Assembly: GCF_026586795.1 (NCBI RefSeq)
Contig: NZ_JAPFGY010000018.1
Location: 1 to 64,000 of the forward strand
DNA length: 64,000 nucleotides
Origin: Erythrobacter sp. WG
Lineage (GTDB): Bacteria > Pseudomonadota > Alphaproteobacteria > Sphingomonadales > Sphingomonadaceae
Reading direction: 5' to 3'
The position numbers and the translations under genes were made by a program. The notes under the pieces are model-generated. The model was not told the origin of the DNA. It was given only the letters and a program-made list of their open reading frames with translations, and searched no databases. Positions within the stretch are counted from its first letter, which is position 1, and each line of letters begins with the position of its first letter. Shown here piece by piece: positions 9,328 through 17,324 of the stretch.

Positions 9328-10590
9328 TCAGCCCAGTTCGACGAGCTGGACCGAATAGCCCTGCGCGCGCAGGCCCTCGACCAGCCGGTCGACCTGCTCG
9401 GCGTCGCGCGCCTCGCATTCGATGTCGGTGATGAGGCCCTTGGCCGGCAGGGTGGTGAAGATCCGCTGGTGGTAGATCTCGATGATGTTGACGTTGTGCT
9501 CGTTGAACAGGCGCATGACGCGGAACAGCGCGCCGGGGCGATCCTGGAGCGTGACCCTGAGCCGCGCGAGGCGGCCCTGACGGGCGAGATCGCGCAGCAG
9601 CACGTTGGCGAGCAGGCGGGTGTCGATATTGCCGCCGCACAGCACCAGGCCGATGGACTTGCCGGCAAAGCGCGCCGGATTGCGCAGTACCGCAGCGAGC
9701 CCCGCCGCACCTGCGCCCTCGACCACCGTCTTCTCGATCTGGAGCAGCAGCGCGACCGCCTTTTCCAGCGCGGGTTCATCGACCAGCAGGATGTCGTCGA
9801 CCCGCTCGGCGATCACCTTGGCGGTGAAGTCGCCCGGCTGCTTGACGGCGATACCCTCGGCGAGCGTGTCGCCGCCGCAGGGCAGGTTCGCGCCCTTGAT
9901 CCGGTCGAACATCGATGGGAACAGCGCGGCCTGGACGCCGACCACCTCGATCGCCGGGTTCAGCGCCTTGGCGGCGGTCGCCATCCCGGAAATGAGCCCG
10001 CCCCCGCCGATCGGCGTGACGAGGCAATCGAGATCGGGCTTCACCTCGAGCATCTCGAGCGCGACGGTGCCCGCGCCCGCAGCGACGTGCGGATCGTCGA
10101 AGGGGTGGACGAAGGTGAGGCCGAGCTCGCCTTCCAGCTTGCGGGCATGGGCATAGGCCTCGTCGAAGGTCTCGCCTTCCAGGACCACCTTGCCGCCGAC
10201 GCTTTCGGTCTGCATCACCTTCACCGTCGGCGTGGTGCGCGGCATGACGATGGTGACGGGCACGCCGAGCCGGGTGCCGTGGTAGGACAGGCCCTGCGAA
10301 TGGTTGCCCGCCGAGGCCGCGATCACGCCCCGCGCGCGCTGCTCCTCGTCAAGTTGCAGCAGCGCATTCAGCGCGCCGCGTTCCTTGTAGGCGGCGGTGA
10401 ACTGGAGGTTCTCGAACTTCAGCCAGATATCCGCGCCGGTGATCTCCGACAGGGTGATCGAACGCAGCATCGGCGTGTCGACCACCGCGCCCGCGATCCG
10501 CGCGGCGGCGGCGCGGACATCCTCGAGGGTGAGATCGGCCGGAGAGGCGCTCGCGCCGGTAGGGCGCGTGAAGGCGGGCTGGGTCGACAT
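9328..10590 (-). CDS. ilvA: Threonine ammonia-lyase (PLP-dependent, with ACT domain)
   Basis: Deaminates L-threonine (and probably serine) to 2-oxobutanoate, the first committed step towards isoleucine. The fold-type II PLP domain shows the Schiff-base Lys69 in NLQFTAAYKERGA, the ASAGNHSQG loop, and the phosphate-binding GGGGLISG. The last ~80 residues form a single ACT domain (LRVTLQDRPGALFRVM). With 420 residues it is the shorter TdcB/ACT-type enzyme rather than the ~510-residue two-ACT IlvA. The ATG at 10590 was chosen over the frame-open 10674 because the upstream 28 residues have no family character. Confidence 0.93.
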   Translation of the reverse strand: MSTQPAFTRPTGASASPADLTLEDVRAAAARIAGAVVDTPMLRSITLSEITGADIWLKFENLQFTAAYKERGALNALLQLDEEQRARGVIAASAGNHSQGLSYHGTRLGVPVTIVMPRTTPTVKVMQTESVGGKVVLEGETFDEAYAHARKLEGELGLTFVHPFDDPHVAAGAGTVALEMLEVKPDLDCLVTPIGGGGLISGMATAAKALNPAIEVVGVQAALFPSMFDRIKGANLPCGGDTLAEGIAVKQPGDFTAKVIAERVDDILLVDEPALEKAVALLLQIEKTVVEGAGAAGLAAVLRNPARFAGKSIGLVLCGGNIDTRLLANVLLRDLARQGRLARLRVTLQDRPGALFRVMRLFNEHNVNIIEIYHQRIFTTLPAKGLITDIECEARDAEQVDRLVEGLRAQGYSVQLVELG

Positions 10591-10732
10591 GGTGGGGCGG
10601 CGATTACTTCTTCGCAACGCCGAGGGCAATGTGCTTGCGCGCAAGGATTTCTGTGGGTGGGTGAAAGTTGGCAAGCGGCCGCGAAGGCTCTAGCACCGCC
10701 GCCGACATTCACCCTTGCCCACAAGGACCGCC

Positions 10733-12388
10733 ATGCGCCGCCGCTTCGCCCTCGCCCTTGCCGCCGTCTCCGCCATCGCCCTGTCGGCCCCTGCGGTGGC
10801 CGACACGCTGATCGACAATGTCGACGGGATGACGATCGGCAAGGACGGCAAGGTGCAGCGCTTCACAGGCCTCGTCTTCGACGACGAGGGCAAGGTGACG
10901 CAGGTGCTGGCGCGCGGGGACAAGCGGCCGCAGGTGCAGTACCGGCTCGACGGCAAGGGCCGGATCATGGTGCCCGGGATGATCGATGCCCACGCCCATG
11001 TCATGAACATCGGCTTCGGGGCGCTGACGCTCGACCTGTCGGACACCACCTCGCTCGCGGATGCGCTGGCGAAGATCGCCGACTTCGCAAGGACGAACGA
11101 GGGCCGCCCGTGGATCATCGGGCGCGGCTGGAACCAGGAGAAGTGGGGCCTCGGCCGCTTTCCCACCGCTGCCGAGCTCGATAGCGTGGTGAGCGACCGC
11201 CCGGTCTGGCTGACGCGGGTCGATGGCCACGCCGCCTGGGCCAACACCGCCGCGCTCCGCGCGGCCGCGGTCACCGCCAAGACCGCCGATCCGGCAGGCG
11301 GACGGATCATCCGCGATGCGCGGGGCAATCCCGAGGGCGTGTTCGTCGACCGGGCGAAGGACCTCGTCGACAAGGTTGTCCCCCCGCCCCGCCCGCAGGA
11401 CCGCGATCTCGCACTCGCCAAGGCGCAGGACGTGCTGCTGGCGAAAGGGGTCACCGCGGTTGCCGACATGGGCACCAGCCTGCGCGACTGGGCGACCTAT
11501 CGCCGCGCCGGGGACACCGGGCGCCTTGCCGTGCGCATCATGGCCTACGGCGACAGCATCGACACCCTCGAACTGGTCGCCGGGGCCGAGCCGACCACGT
11601 GGCTTTACGACGATCGCCTGCGCATGGGCGGGATCAAGCTCTACCTCGATGGTGCGCTCGGCTCGCGCGGGGCGCTGCTGAAGGCGCCCTACGCCGACGA
11701 TCACGCCACCCACGGCCTGCCGCTGCTCTCGCCCACGCAGCTTAGGAACCTGATGAGCCGCGCCGCCATGTCGGGCTTCCAGACCGCCGTGCACGCGATC
11801 GGCGATGCCGCCAATGCCGAGGTGCTGGACGCGATCGACGAGCTTGCGGAAAGCTACACCGGCGACCGGCGCTGGCGGATCGAGCACGCGCAGATCGTCG
11901 ATCCGGTCGATATCGCGCGGCTGGGCCGCCACGGCACGATCGCCTCGATGCAGCCGCTCCACCAGACCTCGGACCGGCTGATGGCCGAGGCACGGCTCGG
12001 GCCGGATCGGCTGGCCGGCGCCTATCCGTGGCGCAGCGTGCTGTCGGCGGGCGGCAGGCTCGCGTTCGGCTCGGACGCCCCCGTCGAGCCCGCCGACCCG
12101 TGGGCCGGCATCGCCGCCGCGATCAGCCGCACCGACGCCAAGGGCGAGCCCTTCGGCGGCTGGTTCCCGCAGCAGACCGTGACCCGCGAGCAGGCGCTCG
12201 CCGGCTTCACCGCCGATGCCGCCTATGCGGGCTTTGCCGAGGGCCGCTTCGGGCGGCTGATCCCGGGCGAGCGCGCGGATTTCCTGTTCGTCGACCGCGA
12301 CCCGCTGCTCGCCCCACCCGAAGAGATCCGCCAGACCAGGGTGATGGAGGTGTGGATCGGCGGCAGGAAGGTGCGGGAGGCAGAATAA
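10733..12388 (+). CDS. Exported amidohydrolase, YtcJ-like (amidohydrolase_3)
   Basis: Metal-dependent hydrolase of the urease/amidohydrolase superfamily. The 551-residue product begins with a typical signal peptide (RRRFALALAAVSAIALSAPAVA). Active-site motifs are in order: HAH at 87-89 in GMIDAHAHVMN, the GGIKLYLDGALGSRGA block, HAIGDAAN, RIEHAQIV, and the terminal metal Asp in FGSDAPVEPADP. Members act on amide or cyclic bonds, but the substrate cannot be read from the sequence. A TTG at 10715 would add six residues. Convergent with tatC, 13 bp apart. Confidence 0.9.
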   Translation: MRRRFALALAAVSAIALSAPAVADTLIDNVDGMTIGKDGKVQRFTGLVFDDEGKVTQVLARGDKRPQVQYRLDGKGRIMVPGMIDAHAHVMNIGFGALTLDLSDTTSLADALAKIADFARTNEGRPWIIGRGWNQEKWGLGRFPTAAELDSVVSDRPVWLTRVDGHAAWANTAALRAAAVTAKTADPAGGRIIRDARGNPEGVFVDRAKDLVDKVVPPPRPQDRDLALAKAQDVLLAKGVTAVADMGTSLRDWATYRRAGDTGRLAVRIMAYGDSIDTLELVAGAEPTTWLYDDRLRMGGIKLYLDGALGSRGALLKAPYADDHATHGLPLLSPTQLRNLMSRAAMSGFQTAVHAIGDAANAEVLDAIDELAESYTGDRRWRIEHAQIVDPVDIARLGRHGTIASMQPLHQTSDRLMAEARLGPDRLAGAYPWRSVLSAGGRLAFGSDAPVEPADPWAGIAAAISRTDAKGEPFGGWFPQQTVTREQALAGFTADAAYAGFAEGRFGRLIPGERADFLFVDRDPLLAPPEEIRQTRVMEVWIGGRKVREAE

Positions 12389-12401
12389 CGCGCGTTGAGG
12401 C

Positions 12402-13211
12402 CTACTCCGCCGCCGCCTGCTCCGCCGCGAGTTCAGCCTCGCGCGCGGCCCTGTCGGCGGCGACCGCCTTTTCCTGGAGGCGCATGAGCACCAGCGAGGC
12501 CTCGAACAGCAGCCACAGGGGGATCGCCAGCACGAGCTGCGAGCCCGGATCGGGCGGGGTGACGATCGCGGCGATCACGAAGATCCCGACGATCACATAG
12601 CGCCGCGCCGCCACCATCTGCTCGCGGCTGACGATCCCCGCCCGGTGCAGCAGCAACAGCAGCACCGGCAGAAGGAAGGTCAGCCCGAAGGCGAGGATGA
12701 ACTGCATCACGAGGCTGAGGTAGTCCCCCGCGCTCGGCAGCGCCTGGACGTCGAGCCCGCCGGTCATCCCGCCGAAGCCGAGGAAGAAGGTGAAGGCGAC
12801 CGGCATCACCACGAAATAGGCGAGAGATGCGCCCGCGGTGAACAGCACCGGAGTGGCCAGGAGGAAGGGCAGGAAGGCCTTCTTCTCGCGCGCATAGAGC
12901 CCCGGCGCGACGAAGGCCCAGAGCTGGTTGGCGATCACCGGGAAGCTGACCATGAACCCGGCGAACAGCGCGACCTTCAGTTCGACGAAGAACACTTCCG
13001 GAAGCTTGGTGAAGATCAGCTGGCCCTTGCCCTCCGGGAAGGCGTTCTTGAGCGGCTGCACCAGAATGCCGAGGATTTCGTCAGCGAAATAGAGGCACAC
13101 GGCAAAGCCCACGCCCAGCGCCAGCAGCGCTCGGATGATGCGGGTGCGCAGCTCGATCAGATGGTCGAGCAGGGGTGCGCGCGTCTCGTCGAGGTCCTTG
13201 ATCTCAAACAT
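12402..13211 (-). CDS. tatC: Sec-independent protein translocase TatC
   Basis: Polytopic core of the twin-arginine translocase that binds the RR signal peptide. The 269-residue chain contains the TatC hallmarks: the N-terminal LDETRAPLLDHLIELRTRI, the periplasmic LWAFVAPGLYAREKK loop, and six predicted membrane helices. A charged Ala/Glu-rich tail (about 30 residues) follows the last helix. It overlaps tatB by 8 bp and is the last gene of the tatABC run. Confidence 0.96.
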   Translation of the reverse strand: MFEIKDLDETRAPLLDHLIELRTRIIRALLALGVGFAVCLYFADEILGILVQPLKNAFPEGKGQLIFTKLPEVFFVELKVALFAGFMVSFPVIANQLWAFVAPGLYAREKKAFLPFLLATPVLFTAGASLAYFVVMPVAFTFFLGFGGMTGGLDVQALPSAGDYLSLVMQFILAFGLTFLLPVLLLLLHRAGIVSREQMVAARRYVIVGIFVIAAIVTPPDPGSQLVLAIPLWLLFEASLVLMRLQEKAVAADRAAREAELAAEQAAAE

Positions 13212-13605
13212 CGCCGGTGCCCTTGGACGCTGGTTCCGGCTCGGGAATCTGGGCCAGGGGCTCGGCTGTCGCCTCGAGGGGAACGGGTGCCGCAGCCGGC
13301 TCGACCGGCACGGTGTCGACCGGCGGCGGCCCCGTCATCACCGGGGCGCCCGCTTCGGCTTCGGTGAGAGCGGCGGAGCGGCGCATGATCTCCTCGTTCT
13401 GGGCCTTCCACTTCTTCTCCATTTCCTCGAGCTCGGCCTCGCGCACCATGGCGTCGATGCCCGAGCGGAAATGGGCCGAGACGCGCCGCATCTTGCCGAT
13501 CCAGCGGCCCGCGGTGCGCATCGCCAGCGGCAGGTCCTTGGGCCCGATCACCACCACCGCGACGATCAGAATGACCAGCAGCTCTCCGGCGCCGATATCG
13601 AACAT
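13204..13605 (-). CDS. tatB: Sec-independent protein translocase TatB
   Basis: Single-pass inner-membrane protein that with TatC forms the Tat receptor complex. The start MFDIGAGELLVILIVAVVVIGPKDLP carries the conserved Glu in the helix and the GP hinge. An amphipathic helix (LPLAMRTAGRWIGKMRR) and an acidic/proline-rich C-terminus complete the 133 residues. It sits between tatA (33 bp upstream) and tatC (overlapping). Confidence 0.95.
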   Translation of the reverse strand: MFDIGAGELLVILIVAVVVIGPKDLPLAMRTAGRWIGKMRRVSAHFRSGIDAMVREAELEEMEKKWKAQNEEIMRRSAALTEAEAGAPVMTGPPPVDTVPVEPAAAPVPLEATAEPLAQIPEPEPASKGTGDV

Positions 13606-13638
13606 GGGGGAGTGCCTTGCCTCGCGCCCGGCAGCCGA

Positions 13639-13899
13639 TCAGGCGCCGGTGCTGTCGGTCTTCTCGGCCGGCGCAGGCGTGACGACGGGCGCATCAGCGG
13701 GGGCGGGGGCGGGGGCGGCTGCGGGCGCCTCGATCCGGGCCGAGGGCTTGGCCGCCTCGTCCGTCTCGTTGAGGCCCTTCTTGAAGCTCGAGATGCCCTT
13801 GCCGAAATCGCCCATCATCTCGGAGATGCGGCCGCGGCCGAACAGCACCATCACGATCACCAGGACGATGAGCCAGTGCCAGATCGATCCGATACCCAT
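13639..13899 (-). CDS. tatA: Sec-independent protein translocase TatA
   Basis: Pore-forming subunit of the Tat system. The 86-residue protein starts [29 protein letters not shown], with the membrane helix, the F-G hinge and the amphipathic helix [15 protein letters not shown] characteristic of TatA. An Ala/Pro-rich C-terminal tail follows. The open frame extends to 13983, but the ATG at 13899 gives the exact family N-terminus. First gene of tatABC. Confidence 0.95.
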   Translation of the reverse strand: MGIGSIWHWLIVLVIVMVLFGRGRISEMMGDFGKGISSFKKGLNETDEAAKPSARIEAPAAAPAPAPADAPVVTPAPAEKTDSTGA

Positions 13900-14010
13900 A
13901 GTCTTGAACTCCTGGAATGCGCTGGGCCGGCTGGGGGCCAGGCCGCATGGGCGGGACATGACCCGGCGCGTGACAGAGCCCATTTAGGGCAAGCCCTCGG
14001 CAATTGCGAG

Positions 14011-14634
14011 TCAGTCCGCGACATTCTCCTCGTCCGGCTCGTCGCCTTCCGCGTCGTCGTCAGGCGCGAAGCGCATCTGTGCTTCCATCGCCGCGTCGAC
14101 CGGATCGAGCAGGCCTGCGGCGCGCAGCTCGTCGATGCCAGGCAGGTCGCGGCGGGTGGCGAGGCCGAAATGGTCGAGGAAGGCGGGCGTCGTCGCGTAG
14201 ATCACCGGGCGGCCCGGCACCTCCCGGCGGCCGGCGGGCTTCACCCAGCCCGCCTCCATCAGCACATCGAGCGTGCCCGCGCTGGTCTGCACGCCGCGAA
14301 TCGATTCGATCTCCGCGCGGCTGACCGGCTCGTGATAGGCGATGATCGCAAGCACCTCTGTGGCCGCGCGGCTGAGGCGGCGCACCTGCTCCTTTTCCCG
14401 CCTGAGAAGATGCGCCAGATCGGGCGCGGTCTCGAAATGCCAGCGGCCGGCGCGCTCGACGAGGTGGATGCCGCGGTCGCAGTAGCGGGCCTCCAATAGC
14501 CCAAGCGCGCCGCGCACCTCGGCCGGCTCCAGCCCGCCGAGATGCGCCGCGAGCGCCTCGATCGACAGCGGCTCCTCGGCGGCGAAAAGCGTTGCCTCGA
14601 TCGCCCGTTCGAGCGTGCCGGGCTCCTCACTCAC
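14011..14634 (-). CDS. scpB: SMC-ScpAB condensin subunit ScpB
   Basis: Winged-helix dimer that stabilises the ScpA kleisin on SMC during chromosome condensation and segregation. The 207-residue chain shows the family core ERAIEATLFAAEEPLSIEALAAHL, then ATEVLAIIAYHEPVSRAEIESIRGV and VIYATTPAFLDHFGL. The GTG start at 14634 overlaps the scpA TGA (GTGA), indicating coupled translation. An acidic tail (DDDAEGDEPDEENVAD) closes the protein. Confidence 0.94.
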   Translation of the reverse strand: MSEEPGTLERAIEATLFAAEEPLSIEALAAHLGGLEPAEVRGALGLLEARYCDRGIHLVERAGRWHFETAPDLAHLLRREKEQVRRLSRAATEVLAIIAYHEPVSRAEIESIRGVQTSAGTLDVLMEAGWVKPAGRREVPGRPVIYATTPAFLDHFGLATRRDLPGIDELRAAGLLDPVDAAMEAQMRFAPDDDAEGDEPDEENVAD

Positions 14635-15416
14635 GCGGCGGCATCCTTCAGGCGGCGGATGCGCAAGGGAGCAAAGGCGCCCTCCTGATCGAGCTCCGCC
14701 CTCCCCCGCTTCGCCAGCTCCAGCGCGGCGACGAAGCTGGAGGCGAGCGCCGAGCGCCTCAGCTCGGGCGAGGCGTGGCGCGGCAGGAAGTCGCGGATCT
14801 CCATCCATTCGAGCGTGACGCCGAGCATCGCCGAGACCCGCTCGAGCGCGGAATCGAGCGTCATCACCGGGCGGTTGGCGACATGATAGATGCGCGGGGC
14901 GGTGCGCGCCTTGACCTGGCCGTAGGCCTGGATGAGGCTGAACAGGTCGCTCTTCCACACGGTCTTGCGGTCGGTGCGCAGGCCTTCCGGGCTGCCGCGC
15001 AGGAAGACGTCGCGCCCGATCCGGTCGCGCGCCATCAGCCGCGCCGCCGCCTCGCGCATCGCGCCGAGGCGCTGGAGGCGCAGTTGCAGGCGCAGCGCGA
15101 GTTCCTCGGGGCTGGGGTCCTCCTGCTCGGCCTTGGGCAGCAGCATCGCGGACTTGAGGTAGGCGAGCCAGGCGGCCATCACGAGGTAATCGGCGGCCAG
15201 TTCCAGCTTCAGCGTGCCCGCGCGCTCGATATAGTCGAGATATTGGTCGACCAGCGCGAGGATCGAGATTTGCCGCAGGTCGACCTTCTGCCGCCGCGCA
15301 AGATCGAGCAGCAGGTCGAGCGGCCCCTCCCACCCCTCGACCGCGACGTGGAGCGTGTCCTCGCTCGGCTTCGCCGCCTCGGGCGCGAACAGGAAGGGCG
15401 GCTCGGGCGCGTTCAT
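14631..15416 (-). CDS. scpA: SMC-ScpAB condensin subunit ScpA (kleisin)
   Basis: Kleisin that bridges SMC heads. The 261-residue product has the diagnostic WEGPLDLLLDLARRQKVDLRQISIL N-terminal block, and YLVMAAWLAYLKSAMLLP after it. The ATG at 15416 overlaps the nagZ stop (ATGA), and its own stop overlaps the scpB start, giving a coupled nagZ-scpA-scpB unit. Relevant to the parS sites elsewhere in the window because ParB-parS loads SMC complexes. Confidence 0.95.
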   Translation of the reverse strand: MNAPEPPFLFAPEAAKPSEDTLHVAVEGWEGPLDLLLDLARRQKVDLRQISILALVDQYLDYIERAGTLKLELAADYLVMAAWLAYLKSAMLLPKAEQEDPSPEELALRLQLRLQRLGAMREAAARLMARDRIGRDVFLRGSPEGLRTDRKTVWKSDLFSLIQAYGQVKARTAPRIYHVANRPVMTLDSALERVSAMLGVTLEWMEIRDFLPRHASPELRRSALASSFVAALELAKRGRAELDQEGAFAPLRIRRLKDAAA

Positions 15417-16426
15417 GCGGCAAGCGCCAGCAGCGCGTCGCGCTTGGCGAGGAGTTCGCCGTGCTCGTCGGAGAGCGAGGGGGCGACGCGGGTCGGCGCC
15501 AGCGCCCTGTCGAGCCGCGCGGCGGTGGCCTCGGACATTGGCGGCAGGACCTCGCAGATGCCGATCATGTCGGGCATCTTCGCCCAGCAGTTGAGCACGA
15601 TGTCGCAGCCCGCTGCATGGGCGCGGGCGGCGCGCTCGGGGATCGTGCCGCCCAGCGCCTCCATGTCGATGTCGTCGGTGAGCAGCAGGCCCGCAAAGCC
15701 GATGCTCCCGCGGATGACGTCGCGGATGATCGTTTCCGACAGGGTGGCGGGGTTCGCCTCGTCCCAGGCGGTGAAGAGCAGGTGCCCGGTCATACCGACA
15801 AGCGCCTGATTGAGCGTGCGAAACGGCGCAAGGTCGGCCTCCAGTTCGGCGGCCGGGGCGGTGACGGTCGGCATCGCCTTGTGGGTGTCGACATCGGTGC
15901 GGCCGTGGCCGGGCATGTGCTTGATGCACCCCGTCACGCCGCCTGCCGCGAGGCCGTCGAGAATCGCGCGGCCCAGCGCGGCGACCTGCATCGGGTCCGC
16001 GCCCAGCGCGCGGTCGCCGATCACGTCGTGCGCGCCGGGGACGCTGAGGTCGAGCGGGGGGTGATAATCGACCGTGATGCCCATCGCCGACAGCTCCAAT
16101 GCCATCGCATGGGCCCCGGCCCGCGCCGCCTCGATCGCGCTGGCAGGGGCGATTTGGTAAAGCCTATCGAAGGCTTGCCCCGCCGGATAGGGCGACCAGC
16201 CAGGCGGACGCAGGCGTGCGACGCGGCCGCCTTCCTGGTCGATCGAGACCAGCAGGCGCTCCCGCCCGTGGAGGGTGCGCAGGTCGTCGGTCAGCGCCCT
16301 TAGCTGCGCGGGGTCGACGCAGTTGCGCCCGAACAGGATGTAGCCCGCAGGGTCCGCGTCGCGGAAGAAGGCGCGCTCGTCGGCCGTCAGGACCGGGCCG
16401 GAGAGGCCGAAAATTGCCGGAATCAT
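15413..16426 (-). CDS. nagZ: Beta-N-acetylhexosaminidase NagZ (GH3)
   Basis: Cytoplasmic GH3 enzyme that removes GlcNAc from anhydromuropeptides during peptidoglycan recycling. Motifs seen: LVSIDQEGGRVARL, the KHMPGHGRTDVDTH loop that supplies the catalytic His/Asp pair (Phe of the usual KHFPGHG is Met here), and LLTDDIDMEALGG with the nucleophilic Asp. ATG at 16426 gives the usual MIPAIFGLSG start; 16441 is possible. The product is 337 residues, normal for the family. Confidence 0.94.
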   Translation of the reverse strand: MIPAIFGLSGPVLTADERAFFRDADPAGYILFGRNCVDPAQLRALTDDLRTLHGRERLLVSIDQEGGRVARLRPPGWSPYPAGQAFDRLYQIAPASAIEAARAGAHAMALELSAMGITVDYHPPLDLSVPGAHDVIGDRALGADPMQVAALGRAILDGLAAGGVTGCIKHMPGHGRTDVDTHKAMPTVTAPAAELEADLAPFRTLNQALVGMTGHLLFTAWDEANPATLSETIIRDVIRGSIGFAGLLLTDDIDMEALGGTIPERAARAHAAGCDIVLNCWAKMPDMIGICEVLPPMSEATAARLDRALAPTRVAPSLSDEHGELLAKRDALLALAA

Positions 16427-16444
16427 GCCCCAAAGTCGCACTGT

Positions 16445-16485
16445 GGCGGGGGTCTAGCAAGGGCTGGCGGGGGTCTGGGGCGGGG
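16445..16485 (+). repeat. G-rich GGGGGTCTRG repeat (third copy, no parS)
   Basis: Two units of GGCGGGGGTCTRG followed by a GGGG-C-GGGG run, in the nagZ/SPOR-gene gap. Fifteen-plus bases (GGGCTGGCGGGGGTCT) are identical to the array beside the parS at 33954. The run GGG-CTGGC-GGGGG-TCT-GGGG-C-GGGG fits the canonical G-quadruplex pattern. Confidence 0.65.
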
Positions 16486-16518
16486 AAAAGCGGTGCTATT
16501 TGTGGTCGCGCGGTTGTT

Positions 16519-16545
16519 TCGAAAAACCGGTGCCCACTTTTTCGA
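16519..16545. repeat. Short intergenic palindrome
   Basis: TCGAAAAA and TTTTTCGA form 8-bp arms around CCGGTGCCCAC. It resembles the widespread alphaproteobacterial intergenic element built on AAAACCGGT-CCCACTTTT, but no second copy was seen in the window. It could also end transcripts of the minus-strand SPOR gene. Confidence 0.4.
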
Positions 16546-16579
16546 GCCACGCTCCGCCGAAGCCCCCCTAAGCCCTCCC

Positions 16580-17296
16580 CTACTTCACCTGACAATCGAT
16601 CCCGTCGGTCTTGAGCGCGGCGCACAGGCGGTCGGCCTCGGCGCGGCTGCCGGCGACCGCCTGGAGGCGATAGACCGTGCCGATGTCGACCTTGCCCTCG
16701 ACGATGCGGTACTTGACGCCCGCGAGCTTGTCGGTGCGGCGGGAGATGTCGCTCCAGCCCTTCTCGGCGCGGGCGCGGGTGCCGTAGGCGGCGAGCTGGA
16801 CGCCGGTGCCGGGGGCAGGCGGCGCGGTCACCGCAGCGCCGTCGGCCGGCACGATCTTGCTCCCCGCAGCAGCCGGGCTCGGCGTTGCGGCAGGCGCGGG
16901 CTTGCTGTCGGCGCCGGGCAGCGGCGGCGCCTCGGCGACGACCGCCGGGCGCGAGCCGCCCTCGCCCACCACGGGGGCGACATTGCCGGTGCCGGCGAAC
17001 TGCTTGCCGCCCGGGTCCTCGGGACGCATCTTGACCGGCCCCTCGGGCGCCTCGATCACGCTGCCATCGGCAACCGCCTCGCCCGGCGCGAGCTTCTGGG
17101 TGAAGAACCACACCCCGCCGAGCACCGCCGCGCCCAGGGCCAGCAGCGCGCCGACGAAGCCGACGATCTGCCAGGTGTCGATGCCGCCGGCGTCCTCGTC
17201 GTCCTCGTCGGATTCGAGCCACGGCAAGCTGTCGGTGTCGGCGAGGTCGAGCTCGCCGTCATCCTCGGGCAGTTCCTCGTATTCGGCCTCGATCAT
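16580..17296 (-). CDS. SPOR-domain inner-membrane protein
   Basis: Single-pass protein with an acidic N-terminal cytoplasmic stretch, a membrane segment near residues 45-68 (WQIVGFVGALLALGAAVLGGVWFF), a Pro/Ala-rich periplasmic linker, and a C-terminal SPOR domain (about residues 160-238, GVQLAAYGTRARAEKGWSDI and VYRLQAVAGSRAEADRLC). SPOR domains bind denuded peptidoglycan at division sites, so a cell-division or envelope role is likely by family. ATG at 17296 preferred over the GTG at 17302. It lies just downstream of argS. Confidence 0.88.
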   Translation of the reverse strand: MIEAEYEELPEDDGELDLADTDSLPWLESDEDDEDAGGIDTWQIVGFVGALLALGAAVLGGVWFFTQKLAPGEAVADGSVIEAPEGPVKMRPEDPGGKQFAGTGNVAPVVGEGGSRPAVVAEAPPLPGADSKPAPAATPSPAAAGSKIVPADGAAVTAPPAPGTGVQLAAYGTRARAEKGWSDISRRTDKLAGVKYRIVEGKVDIGTVYRLQAVAGSRAEADRLCAALKTDGIDCQVK

Positions 17297-17324
17297 CGCC
17301 ACATCCCCGCGGGCCGGTACCCGG